Assembly: GCF_008932245.1 (NCBI RefSeq)
Contig: NZ_CP034909.1
Span: forward strand, 248,001 to 312,000
Source of the DNA: Sinorhizobium alkalisoli
GTDB lineage: Bacteria; Pseudomonadota; Alphaproteobacteria; Rhizobiales; Rhizobiaceae
DNA length: 64,000 nucleotides
Reading direction: 5' to 3'
Positions 38,555-47,984 of the stretch are shown in pieces; the stretch's first letter is position 1; each line of letters begins with the position of its first letter. The translations under genes and the position numbers were made by a program. The notes beneath the pieces are model-generated. The model saw only the letters and a list, made by a program, of their open reading frames with translations, had not been told where the DNA came from and made no database searches.

Positions 38555-38568
38555 TCAAAGCGCTTTGA
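38555..38568. promoter_or_regulatory. Putative AglR operator 2
   Basis: Perfect 14-base palindrome TCAAAGCGCTTTGA sharing the CAAAGCGCTTTG core with operator 1. It lies 63 bases before the aglE start, where a repressor would block the operon promoter. The two palindrome centres are 193 bases apart. Confidence 0.7.
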
Positions 38569-38631
38569 ATTTGGCGCGTTGACGATCCGGCCGGCGGCGA
38601 ACCGTCGGGCTTTTTTCGGGAGGACTTGAAC

Positions 38632-39990
38632 GTGAAGACATCATTGCTGATGGGAGTGGCGGCGCTCGCGCTGCTTGCGGGTGGTGCCAGTGCTGCCGAC
38701 CTGAAGTTTCAGCCGGGGGAGGATTCGAAATTCAACTGGGCGAGCTTTGAGGAATTCAAGAGCGCGCATGACGTGAAGGGTCAGACGCTGACGATCTTTG
38801 GTCCCTGGCGCGGAGAGGACGAGGCGCTGTTCAAGAGCGTCTACGCCTATTTCGCCGAAGCCACCGGCGTTGAGGTCAAGTATTCGTCCTCCGAGAACTA
38901 CGAACAGCAGATCGTCATCGACACCCAAGCCGGCAGCCCGCCGGATGTGGCAATCCTTCCGCAGCCGGGCCTGATTGCCGACCTTGCCTCCAAGGGCTAC
39001 CTGACGCCGCTTGGCGACGAGACCAAGCAATGGCTGCTCGACAACTATTCCGCCGGCCAGTCCTGGGTTGATCTCGCGACCTATAACGGCAAGGACGGCG
39101 CGCCGGCCCTTTTCGGCTTTCCCTATAAGATCGACGTCAAGTCTCTCGTCTGGTACGTGCCGGAGAACTTCGAGGATGCCGGCTATGAAGTGCCGAAGAC
39201 GATGGAGGAACTCAAGGAGCTGACCGAGAAGATCGCCGCTGATGGCGAGAAGCCCTGGTGCATCGGGCTCGGATCCGGGGGCGCGACGGGATGGCCGGCT
39301 ACCGACTGGGTCGAGGACCTGATGCTGCGCACGCAGCCTCCGGAAGTCTACGACAAGTGGGTCACCAACGAAATTCCCTTTACCGATCCGGCCGTCGTCG
39401 GCGCGCTCGAAGAGTTCGGTTGGTTCGCACGCAACGACGCGTTCGTCGACGGCGGCGCCGCAGCCGTCGCGTCGACGGATTTCCGCGACAGCCCGAAAGG
39501 ACTCTTTGCGTCGCCTCCGAAGTGCTACCTGCACCACCAGGCCTCGTTCATTCCGTCCTTTTTCCCGGAGGGCACGGTGGTGGGCGAGGATGCCGACTTC
39601 TTCTACATGCCTCCCTATGAGAGCAAGAAGGAACTCGGCAATCCGGTGCTCGGCGCCGGCACGCTGGCAATGATCACCAAGGACACGCCGGCCGCACGCG
39701 CTTTCATCGACTTCCTCAAGACCCCGATCGCGCACGAAGTGTGGATGGCGCAGACGAGCTTCCTGACGCCCTACAAGGGCGTCAATGTCGACGTCTATGG
39801 CAATCCGCCGCTCAAGAAGCAGGGCGAAATCCTGCTGAGCGCCACCACCTTCCGTTTCGACGGTTCCGACCTGATGCCAGGCAAGATCGGAGCAGGCGCC
39901 TTCTGGACCGGCATGGTCGACTTCGTCGGCGGCAAGTCCGCGGACGATGTTGCAGCCGACGTGCAGAAGGCCTGGGACGCCATTAAATAG
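38632..39990 (+). CDS. aglE: Alpha-glucoside ABC transporter substrate-binding protein AglE
   Basis: AglE is the periplasmic binding protein for sucrose, trehalose, maltose and other alpha-glucosides. The 452-residue precursor starts at GTG 38632, seven bases after GGGAGGA, and has a signal peptide (LLMGVAALALLAGGASA, cut before ADLKFQ). The body is a family 1 extracellular binding fold, with ILPQPGLIADLASKGYLTPL and PVLGAGTLAMITKDTPAARA. It is the first gene of aglEFGAK and is followed by a hairpin before the permease genes. Confidence 0.93.
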   Translation: MKTSLLMGVAALALLAGGASAADLKFQPGEDSKFNWASFEEFKSAHDVKGQTLTIFGPWRGEDEALFKSVYAYFAEATGVEVKYSSSENYEQQIVIDTQAGSPPDVAILPQPGLIADLASKGYLTPLGDETKQWLLDNYSAGQSWVDLATYNGKDGAPALFGFPYKIDVKSLVWYVPENFEDAGYEVPKTMEELKELTEKIAADGEKPWCIGLGSGGATGWPATDWVEDLMLRTQPPEVYDKWVTNEIPFTDPAVVGALEEFGWFARNDAFVDGGAAAVASTDFRDSPKGLFASPPKCYLHHQASFIPSFFPEGTVVGEDADFFYMPPYESKKELGNPVLGAGTLAMITKDTPAARAFIDFLKTPIAHEVWMAQTSFLTPYKGVNVDVYGNPPLKKQGEILLSATTFRFDGSDLMPGKIGAGAFWTGMVDFVGGKSADDVAADVQKAWDAIK

Positions 39991-40003
39991 GGTCGAAGCA
40001 AGC

Positions 40004-40030
40004 GGCGGACGACGGAGCGCGTCGTCCGCC
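40004..40030 (+). terminator. Stem-loop between aglE and aglF
   Basis: Perfect 11-base stem GGCGGACGACG / CGTCGTCCGCC with a GAGCG loop, 14 bases after the aglE stop and with no T-run. Hairpins at this point in ABC sugar operons usually protect the binding-protein mRNA or thin out transcription, so that AglE is made in excess over the membrane parts. Confidence 0.7.
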
Positions 40031-40072
40031 ATCCGGCCAACTCGGATTGTCCGTGGGGCGGGCAGTCGGAAA

Positions 40073-40152
40073 CTACAGCGCCGCGCGTCATATCCGACGC
40101 ACAACGGCCGCCGTAGCACCTTGAATTACCGCATGTCTTTGTCCTTAAATCG
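40073..40152. repeat. Rhizobial intergenic palindromic element, copy B
   Basis: CTACAGCGCCGCGCGTC ... CGCCGTAGCACCTTGAATTA ... CGCATGTCTTTGTCC. The outer arms CTACAGCG/CGCCGTAG pair with one mismatch, and GCGTC/GACGC form an inner stem. The pattern matches a dispersed Sinorhizobium intergenic repeat (RIME-like). It lies in the aglE-aglF gap, after the stem-loop. Confidence 0.65.
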
Positions 40153-40248
40153 AGGGCGACCTGAGGAGACGTGCAAATTGAACGGTAGGGCCGCCAAGGT
40201 GATGTGCCGGGCGCCGGTTCCGCTCGCATGTGAGGGGAGGGATGTGTC

Positions 40249-41256
40249 ATGCAGCTGATTGCTGCAATCGTCACGATGATAGCGGGCGTTCTGGCCTGTG
40301 CCGCCTATTTCTGGTCCACCAACTTCGTTCTCGACTGGATTTTTCCGTCAAAGGGCCTATCGGGGGCTGCCGCGTCGCGCAATCTGCGCATCACCAATGC
40401 CATCCGGCCCTGGCTGTTCCTGGCGCCGGCCCTATTCGCGCTGACGATCTATCTGATCTACCCGGTCGTTCAGTCCGTCTATCTGAGCTTTCACGGTCGC
40501 GCCGGACAGAATTTCGTCGGGCTGCGCAACTACGTCTGGATGCTCAATGACGGCGAGTTCCGCCAGTCGATCTTCAACAATTTCCTCTGGCTGCTCGTCG
40601 TGCCGGCGCTGTCGACCTTCTTTGGCCTCATCATCGCGGCCCTTACGGACCGCATCTGGTGGGGCAATATCGCCAAGACGCTGATCTTCATGCCGATGGC
40701 GATCTCCTTCGTGGGGGCCGCCGTCATCTGGAAGTTCATCTATGACTACCGGTCCGCGGGCTCCGAGCAGATCGGCCTCCTGAACGCCATCGTCGTTGCC
40801 CTCGGAGGCGAGCCGCAGGCCTGGATCACGCTGCCGTTCTGGAACAATTTCTTCCTGATGGTCATCCTCATCTGGATCCAGACCGGCTTTGCCATGGTCA
40901 TCCTGTCGGCGGCACTGCGCGGTATTCCGGAGGAGACGATCGAGGCCGCGGTGATCGATGGTGCCAATGGCTGGCAGATCTTCTTCAAGATCATGGTTCC
41001 CCAGATCTGGGGGACGATCGCCGTCGTCTGGACCACCATCACCATCCTCGTTCTCAAAGTCTTCGATATCGTGCTGGCGATGACGAACGGGCAATGGCAG
41101 AGCCAGGTGCTCGCCAACCTGATGTTCGACTGGATGTTCCGCGGCGGCGGCGATTTCGGCCGCGGCGCCTCGATCGCCGTCGTCATCATGATCCTCGTCA
41201 TTCCGATCATGATCTGGAACATCCGCAATGCGGCCAAGGAAACGGGAGGACACTGA
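40249..41256 (+). CDS. aglF: Alpha-glucoside ABC transporter permease AglF
   Basis: AglF is one of two inner-membrane permeases of the agl importer, of the MalF type. The 335-residue product has an N-terminal helix, then further membrane segments. The EAA loop that contacts the ATPase is present as ETIEAAVIDGANGWQIFFKI. ATG at 40249 follows GAGGGGAGGG. A 258-base gap with a hairpin separates it from aglE. aglG starts immediately after its stop. Confidence 0.92.
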   Translation: MQLIAAIVTMIAGVLACAAYFWSTNFVLDWIFPSKGLSGAAASRNLRITNAIRPWLFLAPALFALTIYLIYPVVQSVYLSFHGRAGQNFVGLRNYVWMLNDGEFRQSIFNNFLWLLVVPALSTFFGLIIAALTDRIWWGNIAKTLIFMPMAISFVGAAVIWKFIYDYRSAGSEQIGLLNAIVVALGGEPQAWITLPFWNNFFLMVILIWIQTGFAMVILSAALRGIPEETIEAAVIDGANGWQIFFKIMVPQIWGTIAVVWTTITILVLKVFDIVLAMTNGQWQSQVLANLMFDWMFRGGGDFGRGASIAVVIMILVIPIMIWNIRNAAKETGGH

Positions 41257-41257
41257 C

Positions 41258-42403
41258 ATGACCGCGTCAAAACGCTCCCCGCTCACCTGGGTCGTCCATC
41301 TTTCCGTGCTGCTGCTGGTACTTCTCTGGACACTCCCGACCGCCGGCCTTCTGATCTCGTCGCTGCGCGACAAGGACCAATTGGCCGTTTCAGGCTGGTG
41401 GACGGCGCTTTCCACGTCGTCGCGCAACGATGTCGCGCGCGCACCGTCGCCCGAAAGCCAGGTCGAACGGGACGGCACCTTCGTCATTGCCGGCAATCTG
41501 CTGCAAGGCCAGGGCGGCGAGATTTCCGCCTTCGGCTTCTCCAGCCGCGAACCCACCGCATTCAAGTCGGGGGAGACGGCGGAACTCAATGACGGCGAGA
41601 GGCTGACCGTCCAGGCGGACGGCAGCTTTGAAATCGTCTCCAACACCCGTATGGAAGGGTCGCGTGGTCAGCGCATATTCTTCACCGCCTCAACGCCACC
41701 ACGCTTCACGCTCGAAAACTACGGCGAAGTCCTGAGTGCGGCCGGAATCGGCAGGTCCTTCATCAATTCGCTGACGGTTGCGGTTCCCTCCACCGTCATT
41801 CCGATCCTGATCGCTGCCTTCGCGGCCTATGCGCTCGCCTGGATGACCTTTCCCGGTCGGGCGATCCTGATCGCCGTCGTCGTCGGACTTCTGGTCGTGC
41901 CGCTGCAGATGTCGCTCATTCCGCTTCTGAGGCTCTATAACGACGTCGGCGCCTTCCTCGGCCTCCCGGCCAAGACCTATATGGGCATATGGCTCGCCCA
42001 TACCGGTTTCGGCCTGCCGCTTGCGATCTATCTCCTGCGCAACTACATGGCCGGCCTCCCGCGAGAGATCATGGAATCGGCGCGGGTCGATGGCGCCAGC
42101 GACTTCGACATCTTCGTCAAAATCATCCTGCCACTGTCGTTCCCAGCGCTTGCCTCCTTTGCGATTTTCCAGTTCCTCTGGACCTGGAACGATCTTCTCG
42201 TCGCCATCGTCTTCCTGGGTGCCGGCAATGACCAGCTCGTTCTGACAGGACGTCTCGTCAACCTCCTCGGGTCGCGCGGCGGCAACTGGGAAATTCTCAC
42301 CGCTTCCGCCTTCATCACCATCGTCGTTCCGCTGATCGTGTTTTTCGCGCTGCAACGCTACCTCGTTCGTGGGTTGCTGGCGGGCTCGGTCAAGGGCGGC
42401 TGA
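41258..42403 (+). CDS. aglG: Alpha-glucoside ABC transporter permease AglG
   Basis: AglG is the second permease, of the MalG type. ATG at 41258 is one base past the aglF stop with GGGAGGA seven bases upstream; the product has 381 residues. Between the first membrane helix (residues about 10-32) and the second (about 165) lies an insertion of roughly 110 residues, probably periplasmic, which is much longer than in MalG. The EAA loop is EIMESARVDGASDFDIFVKI. Identity and operon position agree. Confidence 0.92.
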   Translation: MTASKRSPLTWVVHLSVLLLVLLWTLPTAGLLISSLRDKDQLAVSGWWTALSTSSRNDVARAPSPESQVERDGTFVIAGNLLQGQGGEISAFGFSSREPTAFKSGETAELNDGERLTVQADGSFEIVSNTRMEGSRGQRIFFTASTPPRFTLENYGEVLSAAGIGRSFINSLTVAVPSTVIPILIAAFAAYALAWMTFPGRAILIAVVVGLLVVPLQMSLIPLLRLYNDVGAFLGLPAKTYMGIWLAHTGFGLPLAIYLLRNYMAGLPREIMESARVDGASDFDIFVKIILPLSFPALASFAIFQFLWTWNDLLVAIVFLGAGNDQLVLTGRLVNLLGSRGGNWEILTASAFITIVVPLIVFFALQRYLVRGLLAGSVKGG

Positions 42404-42430
42404 CTTCAAGGACAAGGACCCATAGAACGC

Positions 42431-44086
42431 ATGAACATCAATGCAACGGCGAACTCCACCTTGCAGCCCGACAAGGACTGGTGGCGCGGCGCAGTGATCT
42501 ATCAGATCTATCCGCGCTCGTTCCAGGACACAAATGGTGACGGCATCGGCGATCTCAGGGGTATCACCGCCCGGCTCCCGCATGTGGCGGCGCTTGGCGC
42601 CGACGCCATATGGATATCGCCCTTCTTCACCTCGCCGATGCGGGACTTCGGTTACGACGTCTCCAACTACACGGATGTCGATCCGCTCTTCGGCACGCTC
42701 CAGGATTTCGACGAGGTGATCGCCGAGGCGCACCGACTCGGCATCCGGGTGATGATCGACCTCGTCCTGTCGCATACGTCGGACGTGCACCCGTGGTTTA
42801 TGGAGAGCCGCTCGAGCCGCACCAATGCCAAGGCTGACTGGTATGTCTGGGCGGATTCCAAGCCGGACGGAACGCCGCCCAACAACTGGCTGTCGATCTT
42901 CGGCGGCTCCGCCTGGGCCTGGGATCCGACGAGACAGCAATATTACCTGCACAATTTCCTGACCGCACAGCCTGATCTGAACCTGCACAATCCGGAGGTG
43001 CAGGAGGCGCTGCTCGCCGTCGAACGCTTCTGGCTCGAGCGTGGCGTCGACGGCTTCCGTCTCGACACAATCAACTTCTACTTTCATGACAAGGAGTTGC
43101 GCGATAATCCGGCACTGGCGCCGGCGCGCCGCAATGCCTCCACAGCGCCGGCGGTCAATCCGTACAACTATCAGGAACATATCTACGACAAGAACCGGCC
43201 GGAGAACCTGGAGTTCTTGAAGCGCTTCCGCGCGGTGATGGACGAGTTCCCGGCGATTGCCGCCGTCGGCGAGGTGGGCGACAGCCAGCGCGGTCTTGAG
43301 ATCGCCGGCGAATACACATCCGGAGGCGACAAGGTGCATATGTGCTATGCCTTCGAGTTTCTGTCGCCGGATCCGCTGACGCCCGCGCGGATCGCCGAGG
43401 TGCTCGAGCAGTTCCACGAAGTGGCGCCGGAAGGGTGGGCCTGCTGGGCCTTTTCCAACCACGATGTCGTGCGTCATGTCAGCCGCTGGGGTACCAGCGT
43501 CAGAGACCACGTTGCTCATGCCAAGCTGCTTTCGAGCGTGCTCATGTCGCTGCGCGGCTCCGTCTGCATCTATCAGGGCGAGGAACTGGCTCTCTTCGAA
43601 GCGGATCTTGCCTATGAGGATCTGCGAGATCCCTACGGCATCCAGTTCTGGCCGGACTTCAAGGGGCGCGACGGCTGCCGGACGCCGATGGTCTGGGAGA
43701 GCCGCCTGGACGGGGGCTTCAGCGAAGGGAGGCCCTGGCTGCCGATTCCGGCAAACCACCTGTCGCATGCCGTCGCCATGCAGGAGGGGGATCCGGATTC
43801 GGTGCTTGAGCATTACCGCCGTTTCCTGCAGTTCAGGAAAGCGCATCCGGCCTTCGCCAAGGGCGAGATCGAAATTGTAGAGACGCGCGGGCCGCTCCTC
43901 GGCATTGTGAGGACCCATGGCGACGAGCGGCTCTTCTGCCTGTTCAACATGAGCGGAGAGGCCGTGGCCGGCCACAAGCCGGGCGGCACGTTGGAACTGC
44001 TCGAAGGTCACGGCTTCGTTTCAGATATAAAGGACAACAAGATCAATCTTCCGGCCTGGAGCGCGTTTTTCGCGCGCCTGGCCTAG
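42431..44086 (+). CDS. aglA: Alpha-glucosidase AglA, glycoside hydrolase family 13
   Basis: AglA hydrolyses imported alpha-glucosides to glucose in the cytoplasm; no signal peptide is present. The 551-residue product opens with WWRGAVIYQIYPRSFQDTNG, typical of GH13 oligo-glucosidases. Catalytic residues visible are the nucleophile D212 in GFRLDTINF, the acid/base E281 in AAVGEVG and the transition-state Asp D345 in FSNHDVVRH. It is embedded between aglG and aglK, so import and hydrolysis are co-expressed. Confidence 0.95.
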   Translation: MNINATANSTLQPDKDWWRGAVIYQIYPRSFQDTNGDGIGDLRGITARLPHVAALGADAIWISPFFTSPMRDFGYDVSNYTDVDPLFGTLQDFDEVIAEAHRLGIRVMIDLVLSHTSDVHPWFMESRSSRTNAKADWYVWADSKPDGTPPNNWLSIFGGSAWAWDPTRQQYYLHNFLTAQPDLNLHNPEVQEALLAVERFWLERGVDGFRLDTINFYFHDKELRDNPALAPARRNASTAPAVNPYNYQEHIYDKNRPENLEFLKRFRAVMDEFPAIAAVGEVGDSQRGLEIAGEYTSGGDKVHMCYAFEFLSPDPLTPARIAEVLEQFHEVAPEGWACWAFSNHDVVRHVSRWGTSVRDHVAHAKLLSSVLMSLRGSVCIYQGEELALFEADLAYEDLRDPYGIQFWPDFKGRDGCRTPMVWESRLDGGFSEGRPWLPIPANHLSHAVAMQEGDPDSVLEHYRRFLQFRKAHPAFAKGEIEIVETRGPLLGIVRTHGDERLFCLFNMSGEAVAGHKPGGTLELLEGHGFVSDIKDNKINLPAWSAFFARLA

Positions 44087-44106
44087 AAATCCGAGGGGAG
44101 GGTGCG

Positions 44107-45195
44107 ATGACGGGCCTGTTGTTAAAAGATATCCGCAAATCCTATGGAGCGGTCGATGTCATTCACGGCATCAATCTCGACATCAAGGAGGGCGAGTTTG
44201 TTGTTTTCGTTGGCCCTTCCGGCTGCGGAAAGTCGACATTGCTCAGAATGATCGCCGGCCTCGAGGAGATCACCGGCGGCGACATGTACATCGAAAACGA
44301 GCGCGTCAACGACGTGCCGCCCTCGAAACGTGGCATCGCCATGGTGTTCCAGTCCTATGCGCTCTATCCGCATATGACCGTCTACGACAACATGGCATTC
44401 GGCATGCGGATCGCCAAGGAATCGAAGGAGGAGATCGATCGGCGCGTCCGCAATGCTGCGGAAATCCTCCAACTCACCAACTATCTCGACCGGCTGCCGA
44501 AGGCACTCTCCGGCGGTCAGCGGCAGCGCGTGGCGATCGGTCGGGCGATCTGCCGCAACCCCAAGGTCTTCCTCTTCGACGAACCGCTCTCCAACCTCGA
44601 CGCGGCGCTCCGCGTCGCGACCCGCATCGAAATCGCCAAGCTCCACGAACGCATGGCGGACACGACGATGATCTACGTCACCCACGACCAGGTGGAGGCG
44701 ATGACGCTCGCGGATCGCATCGTGGTTCTTTCTCTGGGGCATATCGAGCAGGTGGGCGCTCCGCTCGAGCTCTACGAGCGGCCGGCGAACCTCTTCGTTG
44801 CCCGCTTCATCGGCTCACCGGCCATGAACGTCTTCCCCTCGACAATCAAGGCGGCAGGCGCCCAGACGACGGTGACGCTCGTGGGCGGGAAGTCCGTGAC
44901 GCTCGACATCGCGACCGATGCGTCGGAGAACGGAAAGACGGCGAGCTTCGGCGTGCGCCCGGAGGACCTGCAGGTCACCGAGGGCGAGGATTTCCTGTTC
45001 GAGGGAACGGTTTCGATCGTCGAGGCGCTCGGCGAAGTGACGCTGCTCTACATCGAAGGGCTGGTCGAGAGCGAACCGATCATCGCCAAATTGCCGGGCA
45101 TCCTGAAGGTCGGCCGCGGCGACAGGGTGCGCTTCACCGCCGACAAAGCCAAGCTGCATCTCTTCGACGCGAACGGGCGCAGCTACCGGGTCTAG
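44107..45195 (+). CDS. aglK: Alpha-glucoside ABC transporter ATPase AglK
   Basis: AglK is the MalK-type ATPase of the importer. The 362-residue product has Walker A GPSGCGKST (about residues 37-45), the signature LSGGQRQRVAIGRAI, Walker B VFLFDEPLSNLD, and the C-terminal OB-type regulatory domain ending HLFDANGRSYRV. One ATPase gene serves as a homodimer. It is the last gene of the operon, and a nested inverted repeat follows the stop directly. Confidence 0.95.
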   Translation: MTGLLLKDIRKSYGAVDVIHGINLDIKEGEFVVFVGPSGCGKSTLLRMIAGLEEITGGDMYIENERVNDVPPSKRGIAMVFQSYALYPHMTVYDNMAFGMRIAKESKEEIDRRVRNAAEILQLTNYLDRLPKALSGGQRQRVAIGRAICRNPKVFLFDEPLSNLDAALRVATRIEIAKLHERMADTTMIYVTHDQVEAMTLADRIVVLSLGHIEQVGAPLELYERPANLFVARFIGSPAMNVFPSTIKAAGAQTTVTLVGGKSVTLDIATDASENGKTASFGVRPEDLQVTEGEDFLFEGTVSIVEALGEVTLLYIEGLVESEPIIAKLPGILKVGRGDRVRFTADKAKLHLFDANGRSYRV

Positions 45196-45243
45196 CGCAT
45201 CGCCCCGAAATATCGTGACGTAATTTCGGAAGCTTCGATGCGC
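45195..45243 (+). terminator. Nested inverted repeat after aglK
   Basis: Outer arms GCGCATCG / CGATGCGC and inner arms CCGAAAT / ATTTCGG, the first arm starting on the last base of the aglK stop. There is no T-run. It likely acts as transcription end or as mRNA 3' protection for the agl transcript, and may belong to a dispersed rhizobial repeat family. Confidence 0.6.
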
Positions 45244-45422
45244 AGATCCAAAGAGTTGCGGCGCCGCGGCAGGGCGGAGGAAATTGCCCTTCAGGCGAAT
45301 GAGGGGCAATTCCGGGGAAGTTTTTCGCTTTTCCAGCTCTTTCCACAGCCCCATTAATGCAAACGCTCTATTAAATTTCATGGGGTAGCCTGGCCGAAAA
45401 TGAAACACGAAAGGTGATTTCG

Positions 45423-45833
45423 ATGCGCAGCGAGGCCCCTGTGGTGCACCAGCACTTCCTCAACAAGGAAGAGTCCTTCATGTATGATCGGGAAACGAAC
45501 TTCCCGATGGAAGACACGCGCAACGAGGCCCGGATCGAATACACAGAGAAGGGGATGCAGCACCTGTCTTCGCGCCGTTGCGAGATCATCAAGCTGTCGA
45601 AGAGCAGCGCGGTGATCGGCATCCTCACGCAGTTCCAATTGCCCCAGAACTTCTATCTGGACATCCCGAGTGCCCGCATCCCGCTGATCGGCTGTCTCCT
45701 GAAGCGCGTCCATGCCAACAACATCATCGAAGCGCGGTTCCTGCGGCTGTTGAGCGACCGCGACCTCAATCGGATCTTCGTCTACAGCACCCATCCGAAC
45801 CACCGCAACCGCACGCTCGACATCTACGGCTGA
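45423..45833 (+). CDS. Small protein, possibly a degenerate PilZ domain
   Basis: A 136-residue soluble product. ATG at 45423 follows AAAGGTG by seven bases. Residues 50-136 alternate strands in the PilZ manner (RRCEIIKLSKSSAVIGILTQ, then LPQNFYLDIPSARIPLIGC). The Arg-rich RRC at about residue 51 could stand for the RxxxR c-di-GMP motif, but the D/NxSxxG motif is not clear. c-di-GMP binding is therefore uncertain. It is a free-standing gene between aglK and edd, which is convergent. Confidence 0.55.
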   Translation: MRSEAPVVHQHFLNKEESFMYDRETNFPMEDTRNEARIEYTEKGMQHLSSRRCEIIKLSKSSAVIGILTQFQLPQNFYLDIPSARIPLIGCLLKRVHANNIIEARFLRLLSDRDLNRIFVYSTHPNHRNRTLDIYG

Positions 45834-45911
45834 CGGCTGCGGCCGGAGCAACATGCTCACATGCCACACGACGAAGGATGAGACCGCGTCGCGCCACGGA
45901 GGTCATCCAAG

Positions 45912-45955
45912 CTTACAGCGCCGCGCGTCTTATCAGGGCGCTGCGGTCGCTGTGA
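45912..45955. repeat. Rhizobial intergenic palindromic element, copy C (partial)
   Basis: CTTACAGCGCCGCGCGTCTT shares its first 16 bases closely with copy B at 40073. The expected right half is replaced by GGGCGCTGCGGTCGCTGTGA, so this is a truncated or diverged copy. It lies between the convergent PilZ-like gene and edd. Confidence 0.55.
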
Positions 45956-45976
45956 ACGCCGAGCTCGTAACCCTTG

Positions 45977-47797
45977 TCACTGGAACAGTACGCTGGCGCC
46001 GTGGTCGGCCGTTCCGGCAATCTGGCGGAACGGAGCGAAAAGCTCGCGGCCCATGCCGTATTCGTTCTCGGACAGATCGATATGCGCCGGCACGCGCGTT
46101 TTTAGCGCGATGTCTTCGATCAGCACTTCAATCGTTCCCTTGACGGCGTCGATGCGGATGATGTCGCCCTCCTGAACGCGGGCGATGGGTCCGCCATCCT
46201 TTGCTTCCGGGGTGACATGGATCGCCGCCGGCACCTTGCCCGAGGCGCCAGACATGCGGCCGTCGGTGACGATCGCCACCTTCTGGCCGCGGTCCTGCAG
46301 GATGCCGAGCACCGTCGTCAGCTTGTGCAGTTCCGGCATGCCGTTCGCCTTCGGTCCCTGGAAGCGCACGACGGCGACGAAATCGCCCTCCAGCTTGCCT
46401 GCCTTGAAGGCTGCGTTCAGTTCCGCCTGATCGTTGAAGATCCTGGCCGGGGCCTCGATGATATGGCGCTCCGGCTTAACGGCCGAGATCTTGATGACGG
46501 CCTTGCCGAGATTGCCGGTCAGCATCTTGAGTCCGCCGGTATGCTGAAACGGCTGGTCAATGCTCGCGAGCACCCTGGGGTCGGCGCTTTCCCGGGGCGC
46601 CGGCTCGCGCCTGACGCTGCCGTTCTCGCCGAGCTTCACGTCGATTGCATAGGCCTGAAGCCCTTGGCCGTGGACGGTCCTGACATCGTCATGCAGCAGA
46701 CCGTGCTTCAGCAACTGGCTGATCAGGAAGCCCATGCCGCCAGCGGCGTGGAAGTGGTTTACGTCCGCAAGGCCGTTCGGATAGACGCGGGCTAGCAGCG
46801 GCACGATATCGGAGAGCTCGGAGATGTCCTGCCAGGTGAGCACGATGCCGGCGGCGCGCGCCATGGCGACGAGATGCAGGGTATGGTTGGTCGAGCCTCC
46901 GGTCGCGTGCAGGCCGACGACGCCGTTGACGATCGACCGTTCGTCGATCATCTCGCCGGCCGGCGTGAATTCGTTGCCGAGCGCGGTGATCGCCAATGCG
47001 CGCTTCGCCGCCTCCTTGGTCAGCGCATCGCGCAGGGGCGTGCCGGGATTGATGAAGGAAGCGCCCGGCAGATGGAAGCCCATAATTTCCATCAGCATCT
47101 GGTTGGAATTGGCGGTGCCGTAGAAGGTACAGGTGCCGGGGCCGTGATAGGACTTCGACTCGGCTTCGAGCAATTCGTCGCGGCCGACCTTGCCCTCGGC
47201 AAAGAGCTGTCGGATGCGAGCCTTCTCGTCGTTCGGCAGGCCCGAAGTCATCGGTCCGGCTGGAATGAAGACAGCCGGCAGGTGACCGAAAGTCAGTGCC
47301 GCGATTACCAGGCCCGGCACGATCTTGTCGCAGACGCCGAGATAGACGGCCGCGTCGAACATGTTGTGCGACAGGCCGACGCCCGCGGCCATGGCGATGA
47401 CGTCACGGGAGAAAAGCGACAGCTCCATGCCGGGCTGGCCCTGCGTGACACCGTCGCACATGGCCGGCACGCCGCCGGCAACTTGCGCTACGCCGCCGGC
47501 CTCGCGCGCGGCTTCACGGACCAGGGCCGGGTAGGTCTCGAAGGGCTGATGCGCCGAGAGCATGTCGTTGTAGGAAGTGATGATGCCGAGGTTCGGAACG
47601 CGGTCGCCGGCGAGCGCCTCCTTCTCAGCGGGGGAACAGACGGCGAAGCCATGCGCGAGGTTGCCGCAGCCGAGCACGCTGCGGTGCGGTCCGTTCGCGG
47701 CGGCGCTGCGAACGCGATCGAGATAGGGTTCGCGAGTGGCTTTGGAGCGTTCGATGACGCGGGCGGTAATGGCGGCAATGCTGGAATGGGCGGACAT
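45977..47797 (-). CDS. edd: 6-phosphogluconate dehydratase Edd
   Basis: Edd dehydrates 6-phosphogluconate to KDPG, the defining step of the Entner-Doudoroff pathway, the main hexose route in rhizobia. The 606-residue length is standard. The IlvD/Edd family regions are present: [20 protein letters not shown] with a cluster Cys, [20 protein letters not shown] with another, and the C-terminal [20 protein letters not shown]. It is the third gene of the zwf-pgl-edd order, 187 bases after pgl. Confidence 0.96.
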   Translation of the reverse strand: MSAHSSIAAITARVIERSKATREPYLDRVRSAAANGPHRSVLGCGNLAHGFAVCSPAEKEALAGDRVPNLGIITSYNDMLSAHQPFETYPALVREAAREAGGVAQVAGGVPAMCDGVTQGQPGMELSLFSRDVIAMAAGVGLSHNMFDAAVYLGVCDKIVPGLVIAALTFGHLPAVFIPAGPMTSGLPNDEKARIRQLFAEGKVGRDELLEAESKSYHGPGTCTFYGTANSNQMLMEIMGFHLPGASFINPGTPLRDALTKEAAKRALAITALGNEFTPAGEMIDERSIVNGVVGLHATGGSTNHTLHLVAMARAAGIVLTWQDISELSDIVPLLARVYPNGLADVNHFHAAGGMGFLISQLLKHGLLHDDVRTVHGQGLQAYAIDVKLGENGSVRREPAPRESADPRVLASIDQPFQHTGGLKMLTGNLGKAVIKISAVKPERHIIEAPARIFNDQAELNAAFKAGKLEGDFVAVVRFQGPKANGMPELHKLTTVLGILQDRGQKVAIVTDGRMSGASGKVPAAIHVTPEAKDGGPIARVQEGDIIRIDAVKGTIEVLIEDIALKTRVPAHIDLSENEYGMGRELFAPFRQIAGTADHGASVLFQ

Positions 47798-47984
47798 ATC
47801 ACATCCTGTTCCGGAGTCTCGGGACTCCTCTTCATCCTGTCATCGACTTTACAGCGGCAGATGCTCCTGGGACGCGCAAATGTCGCCGTAAACCCTGAAA
47901 TGCCGGCCCCCTGATTCAGCAGGAATCAGGAGCCTTGCAAACTGGACGTCGCGAATCGGGGCTGCGACGCCCGCACCGAGCGCG

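Noticed and set aside
38354..38631. An N-terminally extended aglR frame running to 38538
   Set aside because: The extension would cover the divergent promoter and both palindromes, and the helix-turn-helix begins right at the inner ATG with its strong ribosome site.
41690..44011. A 773-codon open frame on the minus strand opposite aglG and aglA
   Set aside because: It is the antisense shadow of two clearly recognised genes. Its translation is rich in Arg, Asp, Gly and His without family motifs, as expected in high-GC DNA with biased codon third positions.
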